Assembly (NCBI GenBank): GCA_001953115.1
Contig: LSSL01001610.1
Location: forward strand, 1-64,000
Length of the DNA: 64,000 bases
Source: Smittium mucronatum
Lineage: Eukaryota > Kickxellomycota > Harpellomycetes > Harpellales > Legeriomycetaceae
Direction of reading: 5' to 3'
The position numbers and the translations under genes were made by a program. A model generated the notes under the pieces. The model was given only the letters and a program-made list of their open reading frames with translations, did not search any database and was not told the DNA's origin. Each line of letters starts with the position of its first letter. Position 1 is the stretch's first letter. This document shows positions 12,963 through 23,769 of this stretch, one piece after another.

Positions 12963-14291
12963 ATGAAAGCAAGTTTCACAAAGTACATCGCATTTTGCAC
13001 CTTTTATTTTCTAAGTTTCGCTTTTGCAAATTTTATATCCAATTTGCAAAATGAGACACTACATCTATCCCCACTGGTGTTAAAAGTAATTTCTAACAAT
13101 TACATTGTTGCCCTAAAGAAAAACTCCGTTTCTGCTTTTGAGTCTTTAAATAACCAAGTTTTGATGGTTAATAATATAGTCTCAAAAAGTTCTAGTAATC
13201 TAGTAAAAACAAAATTAATCATATTTATGATAAAGGGTTCTTCGGTTATTCAGGGGGTTTCGATTCAAATACTATAAAAAAAATCAAAGCCTCAAAAGAT
13301 GTATCTTCATTCTTTTTCTTATTTTTTTAATAGAAATTAAAATCTTATTTTTTCTTTTATAGGTGGATTTCGTTGGAATGCATCAAGTTATTCAGCCAAT
13401 GTATACCCAATATAATGTAACTTGGGGCCTTGCCAGAATATCTCATCGCGAAACTTTAAACTCAAATACATTTGATAAATATGTATATGATACAGATGTT
13501 AAAGCAAATGTAACAGCTTATGTGATAGACACTGGTATAGATATCAATCATACTGAATTTGAAGGTCGTGCCAAATGAGGGATAACCATAAATGAAAACT
13601 CACAAGATCTAGACCTTTCAGGTCATGGAACTCATGCTGCTGGAACAATTAGTAGCAAGATCTATGGTATAGCTAAAAAATCAATCCTAATTGCCGTAAA
13701 AGTTTTCGGGGATGATGGATATGGTACAGTGTCTGATTTTATTGCCGCTTTTGAGTATGTCATCGCTGACCATAAGGAAATTGTAGAGTCAGCTAAATTT
13801 TTTGGCTCCTCACCACCAAGAATTATGGTTAATATGAGTATATTAGCTGGGTCTAGTAAAGCCTTAAATGCAGCAATATAAAATGGTGTTGAGGCTGGAA
13901 TTCACTGCATAGCTGCAGCTGGAAATTATAAACAGGGTGCATGCGATTATTCCCCTTCTTCATCTGTAGCAATTACCGTGGGTTCATCTGTTTTTTTCGA
14001 TTTTCGATCATATTTCTCTAATTATGGAGAATGTGTTGACGTCTTTGCACCAGGTGAAGGAATAGTTTCAACCTATATATGGCCTAATGATGATACCAGG
14101 AGCTTGTCGGGTACCATTATGTCCAGTCCCTATTTTTGTGGAATATCTGCATATATTTTTTCCCTTTCAGATTCTGACATCTCCCCAAGTGAACTTAAAG
14201 CTAGAATAATAGATATACAAAGGGTATAATGAAAGATATAGGTACTGGGTCACCAAACCTTTTGGCTTTCAACTCACCTCAAGAAAAATAA
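12963..14291 (+). pseudogene. Secreted subtilisin-like serine protease (S8, proteinase K-like), broken
   Basis: An intact ancestor would be a secreted endopeptidase made as a pre-pro-enzyme. The ATG at 12963 opens a hydrophobic signal peptide (about 20 residues ending AFA), followed by an I9-type prodomain with NNYIVALK. A frameshift near 13215 moves the prodomain to another frame (FGYSGGFDSNTIKKIKAS), which runs to a donor site at 13301. After a 62-nt intron, exon 2 carries the S8 core: VIDTGI (catalytic Asp, 13528), GHGTHAAGT (His, 13624), AAGN (oxyanion Asn, 13924) and SGTIMSSP, where the catalytic Ser codon is Ile (14116). In-frame stops are TGA at 13576 and TAA at 13879. A second frameshift near 14220 leads to a typical C-terminus with GSPNLLAFN, ending at 14291. 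Family assignment is secure; several independent lesions make it a pseudogene. Confidence 0.92.
13301..13362 (+). other. Spliceosomal intron (62 nt) in the subtilase pseudogene
   Basis: Starts GTATCT directly after the GAT codon ending KASKD and ends TTTTATAG before GTG GAT TTC. Removing it in phase 0 joins the prodomain end to the sequence leading into the catalytic domain, as expected of the family. The intron contains stops and is more A+T-rich than the exons. Its short length and GT-AG borders fit fungal introns. The splice is inferred from protein continuity only. Confidence 0.75.
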
Positions 14292-15860
14292 AATTTTCAG
14301 AGTAAAACCATTCAGATTGCTCTTGAAAATTATTTTTATTTTACAATCTTTATATATTACTTTAGCTTCTGATATTTATAAAATCCAAGTAATGATATAT
14401 AATATTTTTGTTTTTTAATTTTTTACAGACACATATTTTTCAGTTTGCATGGGGTTTCTTTTTTTATTCTTAGTTTTCACGAAGTTTTACTTTATTTTTC
14501 ATTCATTATTTTCATTGAGAAGATTTTTTTTCAAAGTTTTTTTTATAAAACACAATGAAATTGATCAAACTAATCTCTAATTTCTTTAATTATAATTTTG
14601 GAATAGTTTCTATAATTGTATTTTTTTAGTTAAATTTATCAATAGAATTCTGAAATAAAAGTTTATTAAGCTTAATTGGAATATTGATTTTAAAAAGATT
14701 ATATAAATAAAGTTAAAGGTTTGAAGGGGTGATTCTAAAAAGCAGTTATAAGAGCGCAAATAATATTTAATTTTAATTTTACTAACAAAGGAAATATACT
14801 TTTATAAAATAAAATATTTCCTAAAATATCAATTTAATAGTCTGATATCCATTGACCTTTTTAAAAAAGCTTACATTAGATGAAGGAATTTTGAACAGAA
14901 ATACAATAATTTATTGTTTAGTTTTTTAAAATCAATTATATAGTTACAATAAAGAAAATCTATTAAGAAAACCATCATCTTATTGTAAAAACCTAAATTA
15001 AATAACAGGATTGCGTTGTCAAGTATAAGAACAAACTTATTTAGTTTTAAAATAAATCTGACTATCTATTTATTAAAATCTGAAACAATTTATTATAGTA
15101 TATAAAGTAAAAAATGGTTTTAAAATCGTATATTTCGAAAAAATAAAATTGTTGGGTGATTCATCAATTCATGAGAAATTCCTATTTCGTTATTTATATA
15201 AAATTCAGGTCATTTCAGTATTAATAGGTGGAATATTCTAGGAATTCTTTTTTTAATAGAAGATTTTTGAGGAGTTAGAAGATTTTTTTTAATGATGCGC
15301 TAGAACAGAATCCCAAAAACTTTTAAGATCAATAAACTTGGAAATATCACTTACCAATACACAATAGTATAGTTGTTTATTAGGCATAATATATATTGAC
15401 TAATCGGTAAGAGGATTTTTTTCATTGGATTTAAAGCTGTATGAGTAAATATTTTATATGGTCTCCGGAAAAACTTTATAGCGGAAAGACTATAGACGAT
15501 TCTCCAATATATAATTCTAAAATTGGATTTCCTCCGAAATTTGAATTATGTTAAATTTCTACTTTGAAAATCATAGGTCTAGATATATTTGACCAGTTGA
15601 TCTTTAATAAATTTGAAGAAAAATATATGTAAAATATTCAATTTTTTCATTTTCTTGATAAAATTTAAATTTTGATTTATCCAAAAAAATATTTAATTCT
15701 ATCATAATTTCTTTTTTCTATTATCAAAAACATAATATTAGATTAATCGAATTTAAAATAAACTTCAGCAAATGCTGTAAGTTTAGCATTTTTTTCATAA
15801 GAGACTTAATTATCTCATAGAGTAAATTTGAAATCAATATTCAAATGAAAATACAAAAAG
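14292..15860. other. A+T-rich spacer
   Basis: No open frame, RNA gene or repeat recognised between the subtilase pseudogene and the retroposon at 15861. Confidence 0.7.
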
Positions 15861-16594
15861 AACTAGAAATATACCTTGAACCAATGCCCTCGAGGTATGG
15901 AGCTGCTAGAGCGGCAGAGGGGAGTAGAGTGACAAATTTTTTGAAAAATTTTCACTTTTTTTAATTTTTTTAAATTAGTTTTTATAACTTTTTATTAANN
16001 NNNNNNNNNNNNNNNNNNNNNNNNNNNNNNNNNNNNNNNNNNNNNNNNNNNNNNNNNNNNNNNNNNNNNNNNNNNNNNNNNNNNNNNNNNNNNNNNNNNN
16101 NNNNNNNNNNNNNNNNNNNNNNNNNNNNNNNNNNNNNNNNNNNNNNNNNNNNNNNNNNNNNNNNNNNNNNNNNNNNNNNNNNNNNNNNNNNNNNNNNNNN
16201 NNNNNNNNNNNNNNNNNNNNNNNNNNNNNNNNNNNNNNNNNNNNNNNNNNNNNNNNNNNNNNNNNNNNNNNNNNNNNNNNNNNNNNNNNNNNNNNNNNNN
16301 NNNNNNNNNNNNNNNNNNNNNNNNNNNNNNNNNNNNNNNNNNNNNNNNNNNNNNNNNNNNNNNNNNNNNNNNNNNNNNNNNNNNNNNNNNNNNNNNNNNN
16401 NNNNNNNNNNNNNNNNNNNNNNNNNNNNNNNNNNNNNNNNNNNNNNNNNNNNNNNNNNNNNNNNNNNNNNNNNNNNNNNNNNNNNNNNNNNNNNNNNNNN
16501 NNNNNNNNNNNNNNNNNNNNNNNNNNNNNNNNNNNNNNNNNNNNNNNNNNNNNNNNNNNNAAAAAAAAAAAAAAAAAAAAAAAACTAGAAATAT
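15861..16594 (+). mobile_element. Poly(A)-tailed short retroposon (copy 1), interrupted by assembly gap
   Basis: The element starts at about 15873 with a G+C-rich head (TTGAACCAATGCCC, then GCTAGAGCGGCAGAGGGGAG) and ends in a run of at least 22 A at 16561-16582. It is flanked by an identical 12-bp duplication, AACTAGAAATAT, at 15861-15872 and 16583-16594. Poly(A) plus a target duplication indicates target-primed reverse transcription. The head is homologous to copies at 27978 and 45250, which are only 174-184 bp, so the run of N probably overstates the missing sequence. Whether this copy is a short retroposon or a longer LINE relic cannot be decided because of the gap. Confidence 0.8.
15999..16560. 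other. Assembly gap (562 N)
   Basis: An uninterrupted run of N between the A+T-rich body of the retroposon and its poly(A) tail. The open frame listed across it on the minus strand is an artefact of the N run. Confidence 0.99.
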
Positions 16595-17346
16595 TAAACT
16601 GTCTGATAAATGCTTTGATGAATTATCAAATAAATTCATATCCTTTTACCTCAAATTCCACAATTTTGATAAATTCATTTACCTTTCACGCATATTATAA
16701 TTTACGACAAAATAATTATTAATATATTGATTTTAAGATGATTGAGATCTAATGAAAAATCTTTCAATCAAATATAAGAATTTAATGCTTGGCAAATCTG
16801 AATTATTCCTGATTCATCTAAAAATCACGTAAAAAGATAAGGAGTTAAAGTTAAGATATTTTTTAGTCAATCAAAATCAACATTATCGAGTATCCAATTA
16901 TATATCGTCACAATATACTAATATTTTCAGCAATCAATCAATCTTATCAAATATTACAGAGATTTCTAGATAATAATGTAATCAGTTTCCTTTTATTTGA
17001 CTGTATTAAATTTTTTATATGCTCATAATCAAAACGTGTTAGCTTGGTTGGGATTTTGCTAACAAAAGAACTTCCCCTAAAAGCAAATCCAATTCAATAG
17101 ACGAGGTCATGTGTATCTAAATTATAGGCTTTTATACATGCCAATGGATTTGATTAGAAGCAGCCCCAAGAGTAAGTTTTAAACAATACATTTATTTTTT
17201 GGTTAAATTGTTGGCTAGCTAATTGGGAAATTATCCAAAAATATCCCAGGTCAAAAATACTTCATTAATAAGGATAAATACACTTTAACCCATGGAAATG
17301 TCCCATAACACCTTTATAAGTGTTTAAAGCTCCTGTTATTTTTTTG
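16595..17346. other. Spacer and upstream region of the ankyrin gene
   Basis: No coding frame recognised. From about 17030 the sequence becomes less homopolymeric. An imperfect dyad AACAC...GTGTT at 17307-17324 lies about 25 bp before the TATA box and could be a regulator site, though nothing identifies the factor. Confidence 0.4.
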
Positions 17347-17354
17347 TATATAAA
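17347..17354 (+). promoter_or_regulatory. TATA box of the ankyrin gene
   Basis: TATATAAA about 65-72 bp before the start codon, at a spacing that would put the transcription start near 17380 and leave a short A/T/C-rich leader. No upstream ATG lies between it and 17419. Prediction from sequence only. Confidence 0.5.
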
Positions 17355-17418
17355 CTTGTATTTTATTTTATAATTCAAATCATCTTCATCAATTAGTAAA
17401 TAATAGATTTTTATAATC

Positions 17419-19086
17419 ATGCCTCAATTGGAAGAATCTTTATTGTGTGCAATTAATGATGGTGACTTTTATAAAGCTGGTGATCTTGTACGCTGCGGAG
17501 TCGATACAAATTACAACGACTACGAAGCCTTTCACTTGGCTTGTTCTATAGGTAACCTTGAATTTGTAAAATTATTAGTATCCTTGGGCGCAGATATCAA
17601 CTCCAGGAATGGTAAAGCTTTGATTGTTGCCAGAGCTAAGGGCCATATCGATCTTGAAAATTATTTGGTTCAAACAAACAAAATTAGTTCCTATTTAAAA
17701 AGTAGTTACGGCAAATCCAATGACATATATGTTCCCAATGATGCCTATAACTTCAATAGCGCTTATAGTCCTAATAACTCATATAATCCAAATAATAAAT
17801 ATGATTACAATAACACATATAATCAAAATAACACATATAATCCCAGTAGTACATATATTCCCAACAACATATATGATCCTAATACCTCTTACACTCCCTA
17901 TAACGCATATAATCCTAACGAAATCCATAGCTCAGATAGTCTTTATAGTTCAAATAGCGTATATAGCAACTATAACCCCAACAATATCAATAGTTCAATT
18001 GGATCTTACAATTCATATTTAAATAATCCAAATTATAACCAGCATGTATCAAAACCAGAAACATTTTCTGGAGAAAATAAAAATATATCTAAATCCGAAA
18101 TTAGCTACAGCCTGAATCAATATAGTGATCAGCTTCATAACTCTTGCTTACCGATTCCTGACCATTCTTTTAATAATAAAATAAATCCAGCCCCCAAAGA
18201 CGAAACTCCAGTAATTCCTACCGATAATTACAAGCCAGGAGGCGGTGAAAACACTATTCAAGCTCAGAAAAACTCCCTTCGTTTATTGGATGCTGACAAG
18301 GATGATATTTTTAGCCCTTTTAACACTGGAAATTCTAAGCCAGCTCTAGCTAAAGCTGTAGAAAGTGGTAACTTTGAGAAAGTTAAAAATTTGGTTGAAA
18401 ACGGTGCTGATGTTAATGAAAGCGACAGCAAGGCGATGTATGAAGCTGCAGATAATGGATATACGGATATATTAAAATATCTTATCGAAAAAGGTGGTAA
18501 TGTTAATGTTAATGAAGGTAGTCTGATTCATTATGCTTCTTCTCAGGGGAATGTAGAAATAATTAAAGTTTTATTAGACAATGGTATTGATATTGCAGGT
18601 CCAACTCCAGGTTCATTAGCCCAAGCATCGAACCATAATTGCATTCCAGCTATCAAGTATTTGTTATCACGAGGAGCTGATTTAAATGAGTATGAGTGCA
18701 GTTCTTTGCAACATGCTGCATTTGCAGGTCATATTAAATCCGTGAAATATCTTATTGAAAATGGTGCCGATGTTAACTCCAATGAAGGACAACCGTTAGT
18801 GAGAGCAATTGAAGGAGGCCATTTAGAAGTTGTAAAATTCCTAATTAATAACGGTGCCAACGTTCAAGCTTCAAACAACCTACCTATAAGAACTTCTTTG
18901 GAAAAAAATCAAAGTAAAATTACGGACTATTTGATTCATAAAGGCGCTGATGCAAAATTCTACCATGACAAGATCGCCGATGAAAAGGCAATAATGATGA
19001 TGAACACTAACATTCAACTTGATAATATGCGACAAATGTCTGAATCTATTAGTTTTTGGGCTCGTAAATCCTCTCTCCGCTATTAA
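17419..19086 (+). CDS. Ankyrin-repeat protein with an Asn/Tyr-rich central linker (555 aa)
   Basis: The only clearly intact gene here. Residues 1-88 form two or three ankyrin repeats (FVKLLVSLGADINSRNG is typical). Residues 109-168 are ten tandem hexapeptides of type xYNPNN, encoded by an 18-bp minisatellite; the rest of the linker to about 305 is Asn/Ser-rich and probably disordered. Residues 306-515 contain six or seven further ankyrin repeats with units such as YLIENGADVNSNEG, and a 40-residue tail follows. There is no signal peptide, membrane segment or catalytic domain, so a soluble protein-binding scaffold is the likely role; the partner is unknown. The repeats lack the usual TPLH start and resemble the ankyrin style common in Mimivirus, amoebae and some fungi. 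The ATG is the first in frame after the leader; a TATA box precedes and a poly(A) signal follows. No intron is apparent. Confidence 0.92.
   Translation: MPQLEESLLCAINDGDFYKAGDLVRCGVDTNYNDYEAFHLACSIGNLEFVKLLVSLGADINSRNGKALIVARAKGHIDLENYLVQTNKISSYLKSSYGKSNDIYVPNDAYNFNSAYSPNNSYNPNNKYDYNNTYNQNNTYNPSSTYIPNNIYDPNTSYTPYNAYNPNEIHSSDSLYSSNSVYSNYNPNNINSSIGSYNSYLNNPNYNQHVSKPETFSGENKNISKSEISYSLNQYSDQLHNSCLPIPDHSFNNKINPAPKDETPVIPTDNYKPGGGENTIQAQKNSLRLLDADKDDIFSPFNTGNSKPALAKAVESGNFEKVKNLVENGADVNESDSKAMYEAADNGYTDILKYLIEKGGNVNVNEGSLIHYASSQGNVEIIKVLLDNGIDIAGPTPGSLAQASNHNCIPAIKYLLSRGADLNEYECSSLQHAAFAGHIKSVKYLIENGADVNSNEGQPLVRAIEGGHLEVVKFLINNGANVQASNNLPIRTSLEKNQSKITDYLIHKGADAKFYHDKIADEKAIMMMNTNIQLDNMRQMSESISFWARKSSLRY
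17743..17922 (+). repeat. In-frame 18-bp minisatellite, ten units
   Basis: Ten consecutive 18-bp units each encode a hexapeptide with Tyr second and mostly Pro/Asn after it (AYSPNN, SYNPNN, TYNPSS, TYIPNN). Units differ by substitutions but keep the frame and the Tyr, which suggests selection on the protein rather than neutral slippage. The same periodicity keeps a second frame open (17720-18022), which is a shadow. Confidence 0.85.
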
Positions 19087-19144
19087 GGACCATTAATGCT
19101 TCATTCTAAGATATTAATACATTATATTTTATTCAAACTATCCA

Positions 19145-19150
19145 AATAAA
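19145..19150 (+). terminator. Poly(A) signal of the ankyrin gene
   Basis: AATAAA about 60 nt after the stop codon, followed by a T-rich stretch. It fits the canonical cleavage and polyadenylation hexamer; in such A+T-rich DNA the hexamer is also frequent by chance, so the call rests on its position. Confidence 0.45.
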
Positions 19151-20483
19151 AGTTTATATTTTCTTTATGTTCTTTAATGATATAGCTGAATTTAATCCGC
19201 TTTAAGCAGTTTTTATTTTATCGCGGAATTCTTTTGGCAGAATTCAGCGTTATTTTAACTCGGAATTTCCAATAATAATGTAAACGAGCCCTAAGTACTA
19301 AAAAAAAATGTTAACAAAATTCCAGTATATTTTCTATTTTATCTTATAAAAACTTTTTATTCACAGCATAAAATTTTAAATTTATAGATTGTTAGGTATT
19401 GGATTACATCTAATTATTTGAATATTGAAAAATAATGTATAAACTTGAATTTTAATTCTAGTATGTAAATTCAACATTCTATTTTTTAGTATTGCATTTT
19501 GGCAAAAATATCCTTTAAATAACAACAGAGCTATTTTCTCATCATCCCCAAAAAGATTGTGATTTAGAGGTTATGCTAAAATCGTTATATAAAATTGAAT
19601 ATTACTTTTAAAATTCGGGTTCACGTAAATTTTTTTCATCTCGATTTTTTACTTATTAGTATATTGCTAGAATTTTTTTTTTCATCATAATTAAGATAAC
19701 TTTTTATTTATATGCATTAATTTAATTTTTGAGATATAACAGTATAATGACTACCACAAATATTTCTTGATCTAAATCAAAGCAAAGCACATGACCCTGT
19801 TGTCCATAAACAGCTATTCTCAAAAAATATAATTAACATGGGTTCTACAAGCGATTTCCTAATATAATCTAATATTTATTTTATAATACTCTGAAAATTT
19901 AACCTATTTTTTTTAAAAAATCAACTCAATATTCCTCGGTTTAAAAGAGAATAAAAGTTAATTTTTTTGAACAATCCTTTGTCGTAAGAGAAAGAATTAT
20001 AATTCAAATACATTCATTTAAGAAAAGCTGCGGTATGATTAATTATATGGAAAATAGGATTTCATCAAAAAAATTTTTTTTTTGATATAATTTCAACTTT
20101 TATAAATATATCGAAAACCATAAGAGTAAGAAAAGCAATTTTTCATTATCTAATTCTTTTTTATGTTTTAACGAAAAAATACAGGCCTTAGCTTGTATAA
20201 AAAATTTATTATTTCAGAATCTTTATTTATTTACTTTTTTATCTGACTTGATAATAGTTAAATAAAATAGGTTGATAGTGCTATCAAATACCACTTTTTC
20301 CTGTAATAATTAATCCAAAAAAAGTATAGAGAAATTTTTTTGATTAGAGTATTTAAAGTATTTTAAATTTTACTATTAGAAATATTTACCATTGTTTAAT
20401 TCATTTTAGAAATGTTACTGGGTTTATACAACAGAGTTTTATTAGGATAGTTTATTTTTTTATAAGGTATAACTTCTCAAAAT
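19151..20483. other. A+T-rich spacer
   Basis: No gene, RNA or repeat recognised between the ankyrin gene and the inverted repeat at 20484. Confidence 0.65.
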
Positions 20484-20777
20484 TTTTAGAATTAATCGAG
20501 CTCGTAGAGAGAAGATTAATTCATATTATTCTAAAAGATAGAAATTAAGTGTTACATCTTTATAGGATAAACTCAAACCGAAATTCACAAGCTAATAAAA
20601 TTGAGTTAAAAAAACTAAGAAAAATTTCTAATGATTAAATAGAGAAGTATGTATTTATTAATCTTTATCATCATTCGACAAAGGCAAATGGGAACTAGGT
20701 GGAGGAGACTCAATATATCTCCTCTCTTAGAATGATATGAATTAATATTTACTTTAAGAGCTCGATTAATTCTAAAA
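20484..20777. repeat. 51-bp inverted repeat (arms 20484-20534 and 20727-20777)
   Basis: The arms are reverse complements over two 20-bp blocks: GAGCTCGATTAATTCTAAAA pairs exactly, and TTAGAATAATATGAATTAAT pairs at 19 of 20. The blocks are separated by 11 unrelated bases, and the 192-bp interval between arms does not match. It lies just beyond the recombinase (3') end of the DIRS-like element, so it may be part of the element's terminal or internal complementary repeats; that link is inferred from position. Inside the loop, GGAGGAGA...TCTCCTC near 20701-20724 forms another small hairpin. Confidence 0.75.
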
Positions 20778-20837
20778 TTATTCTCCAGAGAAGAGGTATA
20801 TTAAGTTACTATAAAGGTTTTATTGGTTCCTTAAAGT

Positions 20838-21790
20838 TGAAATTTTTACCATTCTATAATCAACAGTATGAGCCAATTTTTTTTATAATTTGACCAGAAT
20901 GAGTGTGTCACTATATCGTCTGCGTGTATGCCCGCTGCAAATAAAACTGTGGCACTGATAGCACGAACCTTGGGGATAGGAGTTTTCGGTGGTTGGTCAA
21001 TAAGTTCTGAAAATGAGTGTATGAATCGTGATAATATCTACAATCAAAGGCTTAGTATTTTCATATAAGTATCTAAGGATCCTTGTGAAAATCAGCGAAT
21101 TTATATTAACGTGATGTGTAGGGCAAGGGTAATTTGCGATTCTATTTTTGTATATTTCATAAGAGTGTAAGGGGCATAGTATCTGCTCTTAATGTCTTCT
21201 TATTCGACATGGTCTTTCAATAGGGTACCATCCCTTTTTTTCTTATGGGATATTATAATAAGTTGTATGTGCCTTGTATAATTCCGAATCTTGAGTTTAA
21301 AATTCGGTGTATGTTGGATGCACGGATGAATCCTTCGACTGCTAGCATCCAGAATATCTTGGTAGTAAGATTTTTGAAATTTAACCATTCTACTGGACCC
21401 CAACTTTTAATTTGGAGTATATCCGGGGTTATATTGATGTCCGGCAAAAAAAAAAAAATTAGTGAGTTTTCATCGAGTGCTGCAAAGAATTCTTTGAATA
21501 AATTTTTCTATTACATTCCGAATTAATAATTTTTCAGAATAAATATCGCACTTTTAAATGCACTTAATGTGCTCAACTTAATTTTACGGCCTATTTATAC
21601 TTTGGAAAGGTTATTTACTATCTGAATCGCAGAAATAACTGAGTTGATGTTGTTTGATTTGAACCAGTCTAGAAAGCGATGTTCTATAGTGTAGCATCTA
21701 TATCTACGCCTTTTATATCTTTTATTCAAAAAAAAAAAATCAATGGATATTTGAGGTACCTTGGTCCTTGATAACACGCCGCTGAGTCAC
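20838..21790 (-). pseudogene. Tyrosine recombinase of the DIRS-like element, broken
   Basis: The recombinase would integrate a circular cDNA by cutting and rejoining with an active Tyr. The N-terminal core-binding part is visible as IEHRFLDWFKSNN and VISAIQIVNNL (21595-21777). The catalytic half starts with NFKNLTTKIFWMLAVEG and RASNIHRI (within 21253-21447), giving the first Arg, followed in another frame by KKKRDGTLLKDHVE. After LCPLHSY and a frame change come KVRAISAT (20948-20971; second Arg region) and HADDIVTHSFWSNY (to 20885; His/Trp box). Just beyond, Y-C-stop replaces the expected DTYYRL around the nucleophilic Tyr. At least three frame changes and several stops make it inactive. The motif order is characteristic, so the call is fairly firm. 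Confidence 0.78.
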
Positions 21791-22079
21791 CAATCCATCA
21801 GAAACTATTTTTTGTTGCCCAAAAGTAACGATAAACAGCTTTAGTAATACGATACTCTAGTATAAGCTATTAATAGTTTTTTTTGAGAGAGTTGAAAGCT
21901 CTTGTAGGTCTGTAAACCAGATTTTAGAATTCCATAATAGTTTAACTAGTGTACTGCCAATCTCTATTGTCTGATCTTCTGTATTATTTCAGCATCAGGT
22001 TACATGGGGGGAAGCAGTAGGGATTTTTACAATTCAGCCAATTGGCCTTCAAGTAATTCTGATCCACCGAATTTGGCTC

Positions 22080-22559
22080 TGAGAACCAGTTTAGTAGTTT
22101 TCCGCTTTACTGCTGTGGTCTGAGGTGAAAATGTATACGTCGTGTTCCCTGTAAAAGAAGTTTAGTATTTCGAGCGCCTGTTTCGATAGTAACCACTTTT
22201 TCTTCGTAGTTAGTCCGCTTTGCGCATCTTTTTGTCTTTTTTTGAGTCGGCTTAAGTTAATTGATGTCATGAATTAGTACTCAGACAGTGACACCATATT
22301 TTATTTGAAATATCTAGAAGTTTGAAAGAAATAGTCCCTTCAAATTTTCTCACGCGTGCCAGTATTTTGTTACTTTTGGAATATACCAACACAAAGCAAA
22401 TAAAAAAACTTCGAATTCAAAGTGCAAATGATACTGTAAATTATTTTTTGGCGTTGATATGCATCAAATCCTCTATGGAGTCCACAAAAAGGAGTAAAAG
22501 ATGGATCCCTTAACTATTCCCTAAGCCGTGAGACGGTGATCTGTGAAGATCTATAGCTC
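22080..22559 (-). pseudogene. RNase H and connector region of the DIRS-like element
   Basis: Downstream of the RT, minus-strand frames read LLDLKNTSLSSSK and then AWNGHSLLPETPEL, followed by IFTD (22539-22550), which fits the first catalytic Asp strand of RNase H (typically vfTDAS..gWG). Further on come DSIEDLMHIN and LLDISNKIWCHC, consistent with later RNase H helices, although I cannot place every catalytic residue. Stops and frame changes are present. Plus-strand open frames at 22322-22513 and 22628-22846 are shadows of this region. Confidence 0.6.
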
Positions 22560-23560
22560 CGGGGTCTCTGGGAGAAGCGAATGTCCATTCCACGCTGTTA
22601 TATTTCTTCCAGAATCTAATATGTATATTGCGGGCTCAGTCAGTTTCTCTGTCGAAATCAATGTTTTCGATGACGAAAGTGAAGTGTTCTTCAGGTCTAA
22701 TAGTCATCTCAGCTGAAGTCATCCAAAACGTAGAACTACAGAAATCGTATAATTTTTTCCAATGTAGCTCAAAAGGCATCTCAAAGTCGTCCGAACAGAT
22801 TTTAAATTTTTCTGAATTTCTTGGAATGGGCTCCTTATTTCGATGACGGAACCTTAATACTCTTGCCACCGGATTTGATGATAATACCAAGATGGTTTAT
22901 ACATATTGACGGAGTCTTCATCCATTTATTCATCTTGATCTTGTACCCATTCTCAGTTAGTTTGGTAAAAAATAGATCTGTATTTTGCTCTTATATCTCC
23001 TTCGATTCTCCAATGATTAATATAATTTCCAGATATTCTTTATTCAAATGCTGAGTGCTCTAGCACATGAAAATATTGGGCCGAGAGCATTGGTAAATTG
23101 TGATGGCTGAAGGATAGACCAAATTGAAGTATCTTGAACTGGTATGCTATGCCGTATGAGTAAAAGAGCAAGCATGTCTTGCAAGAACTATGGATTAAAA
23201 TATGAATTAATTTATCCTATAGATTCAGTAAGTTCATGTAGTTCCTTCTGTGTATGATCCTGAAATGAATTCTAGCGGCCCCATCTTAAATTTTCGTTTT
23301 TTTACGCTTTTTTGATTTTCTCAGGTCTAAGTAAGGTATGAGTCCCCATTTTTTCTTCAAAATTATAAAAGATTGATGTAAAATGCTAGGTATCTTGATT
23401 TCACATATATGGAGTTTTTGACTAGAAAAAATACCACCTAATCCGTAAGGATCCGGTAAACCTCTTTTGAGAGCTTTCATTTGTGAAGTTGAGGAATAAA
23501 ATCAGTGGCGTGTGGGGCAGCTTGTTCTTAGTCTATGAACTTGCTAAGCATTTTTTTTTA
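22560..23560 (-). pseudogene. Reverse transcriptase region of the DIRS-like element
   Basis: Successive RT landmarks appear in order on the minus strand. First is ILKKKWGLIPYLDLRK, matching the pattern PKK.G..RPvlDLR at the start of the RT domain. FKMGPLEFI follows at about 23290, then LQFGLS (23112-23129), equivalent to the LPFGLS motif. Next is EYLEIILIIG (23009-23038), where the catalytic YLDD box should be; both Asp positions are changed (LE-I), so it cannot be active. Finally KIKMNKWMKTPS and INHLGIII match the stretch that follows the active site in this class. Frameshifts separate the blocks. Family assignment to a retroelement RT is strong; the DIRS subclass follows from the linked recombinase. 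Confidence 0.8.
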
Positions 23561-23769
23561 TTGGCGGGCCGAGATTGTACGATCAAAGGCTATCTAAAGA
23601 GCCCTGAGCTACAAGAAGACTTTTTTGGTTCCACTTTAAAACTGTGGTGGTCAGTTACTGATTATACAACGGAATCTGAAACCCTTTCTAGACGATTCTC
23701 CGAAACCAAGTGTTTTTTTGAGTTTTTTTCACGAATATTGGAACATCTCGAGACTTCCTCCTACTGCGG

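Noticed and set aside
15995..16639. 214-codon minus-strand open frame
   Set aside because: It consists almost entirely of N from the assembly gap plus the poly(T) complement of a poly(A) tail.
17720..18022. 100-codon plus-strand frame inside the ankyrin gene
   Set aside because: Shadow of the 18-bp in-frame minisatellite, which keeps a second frame open.
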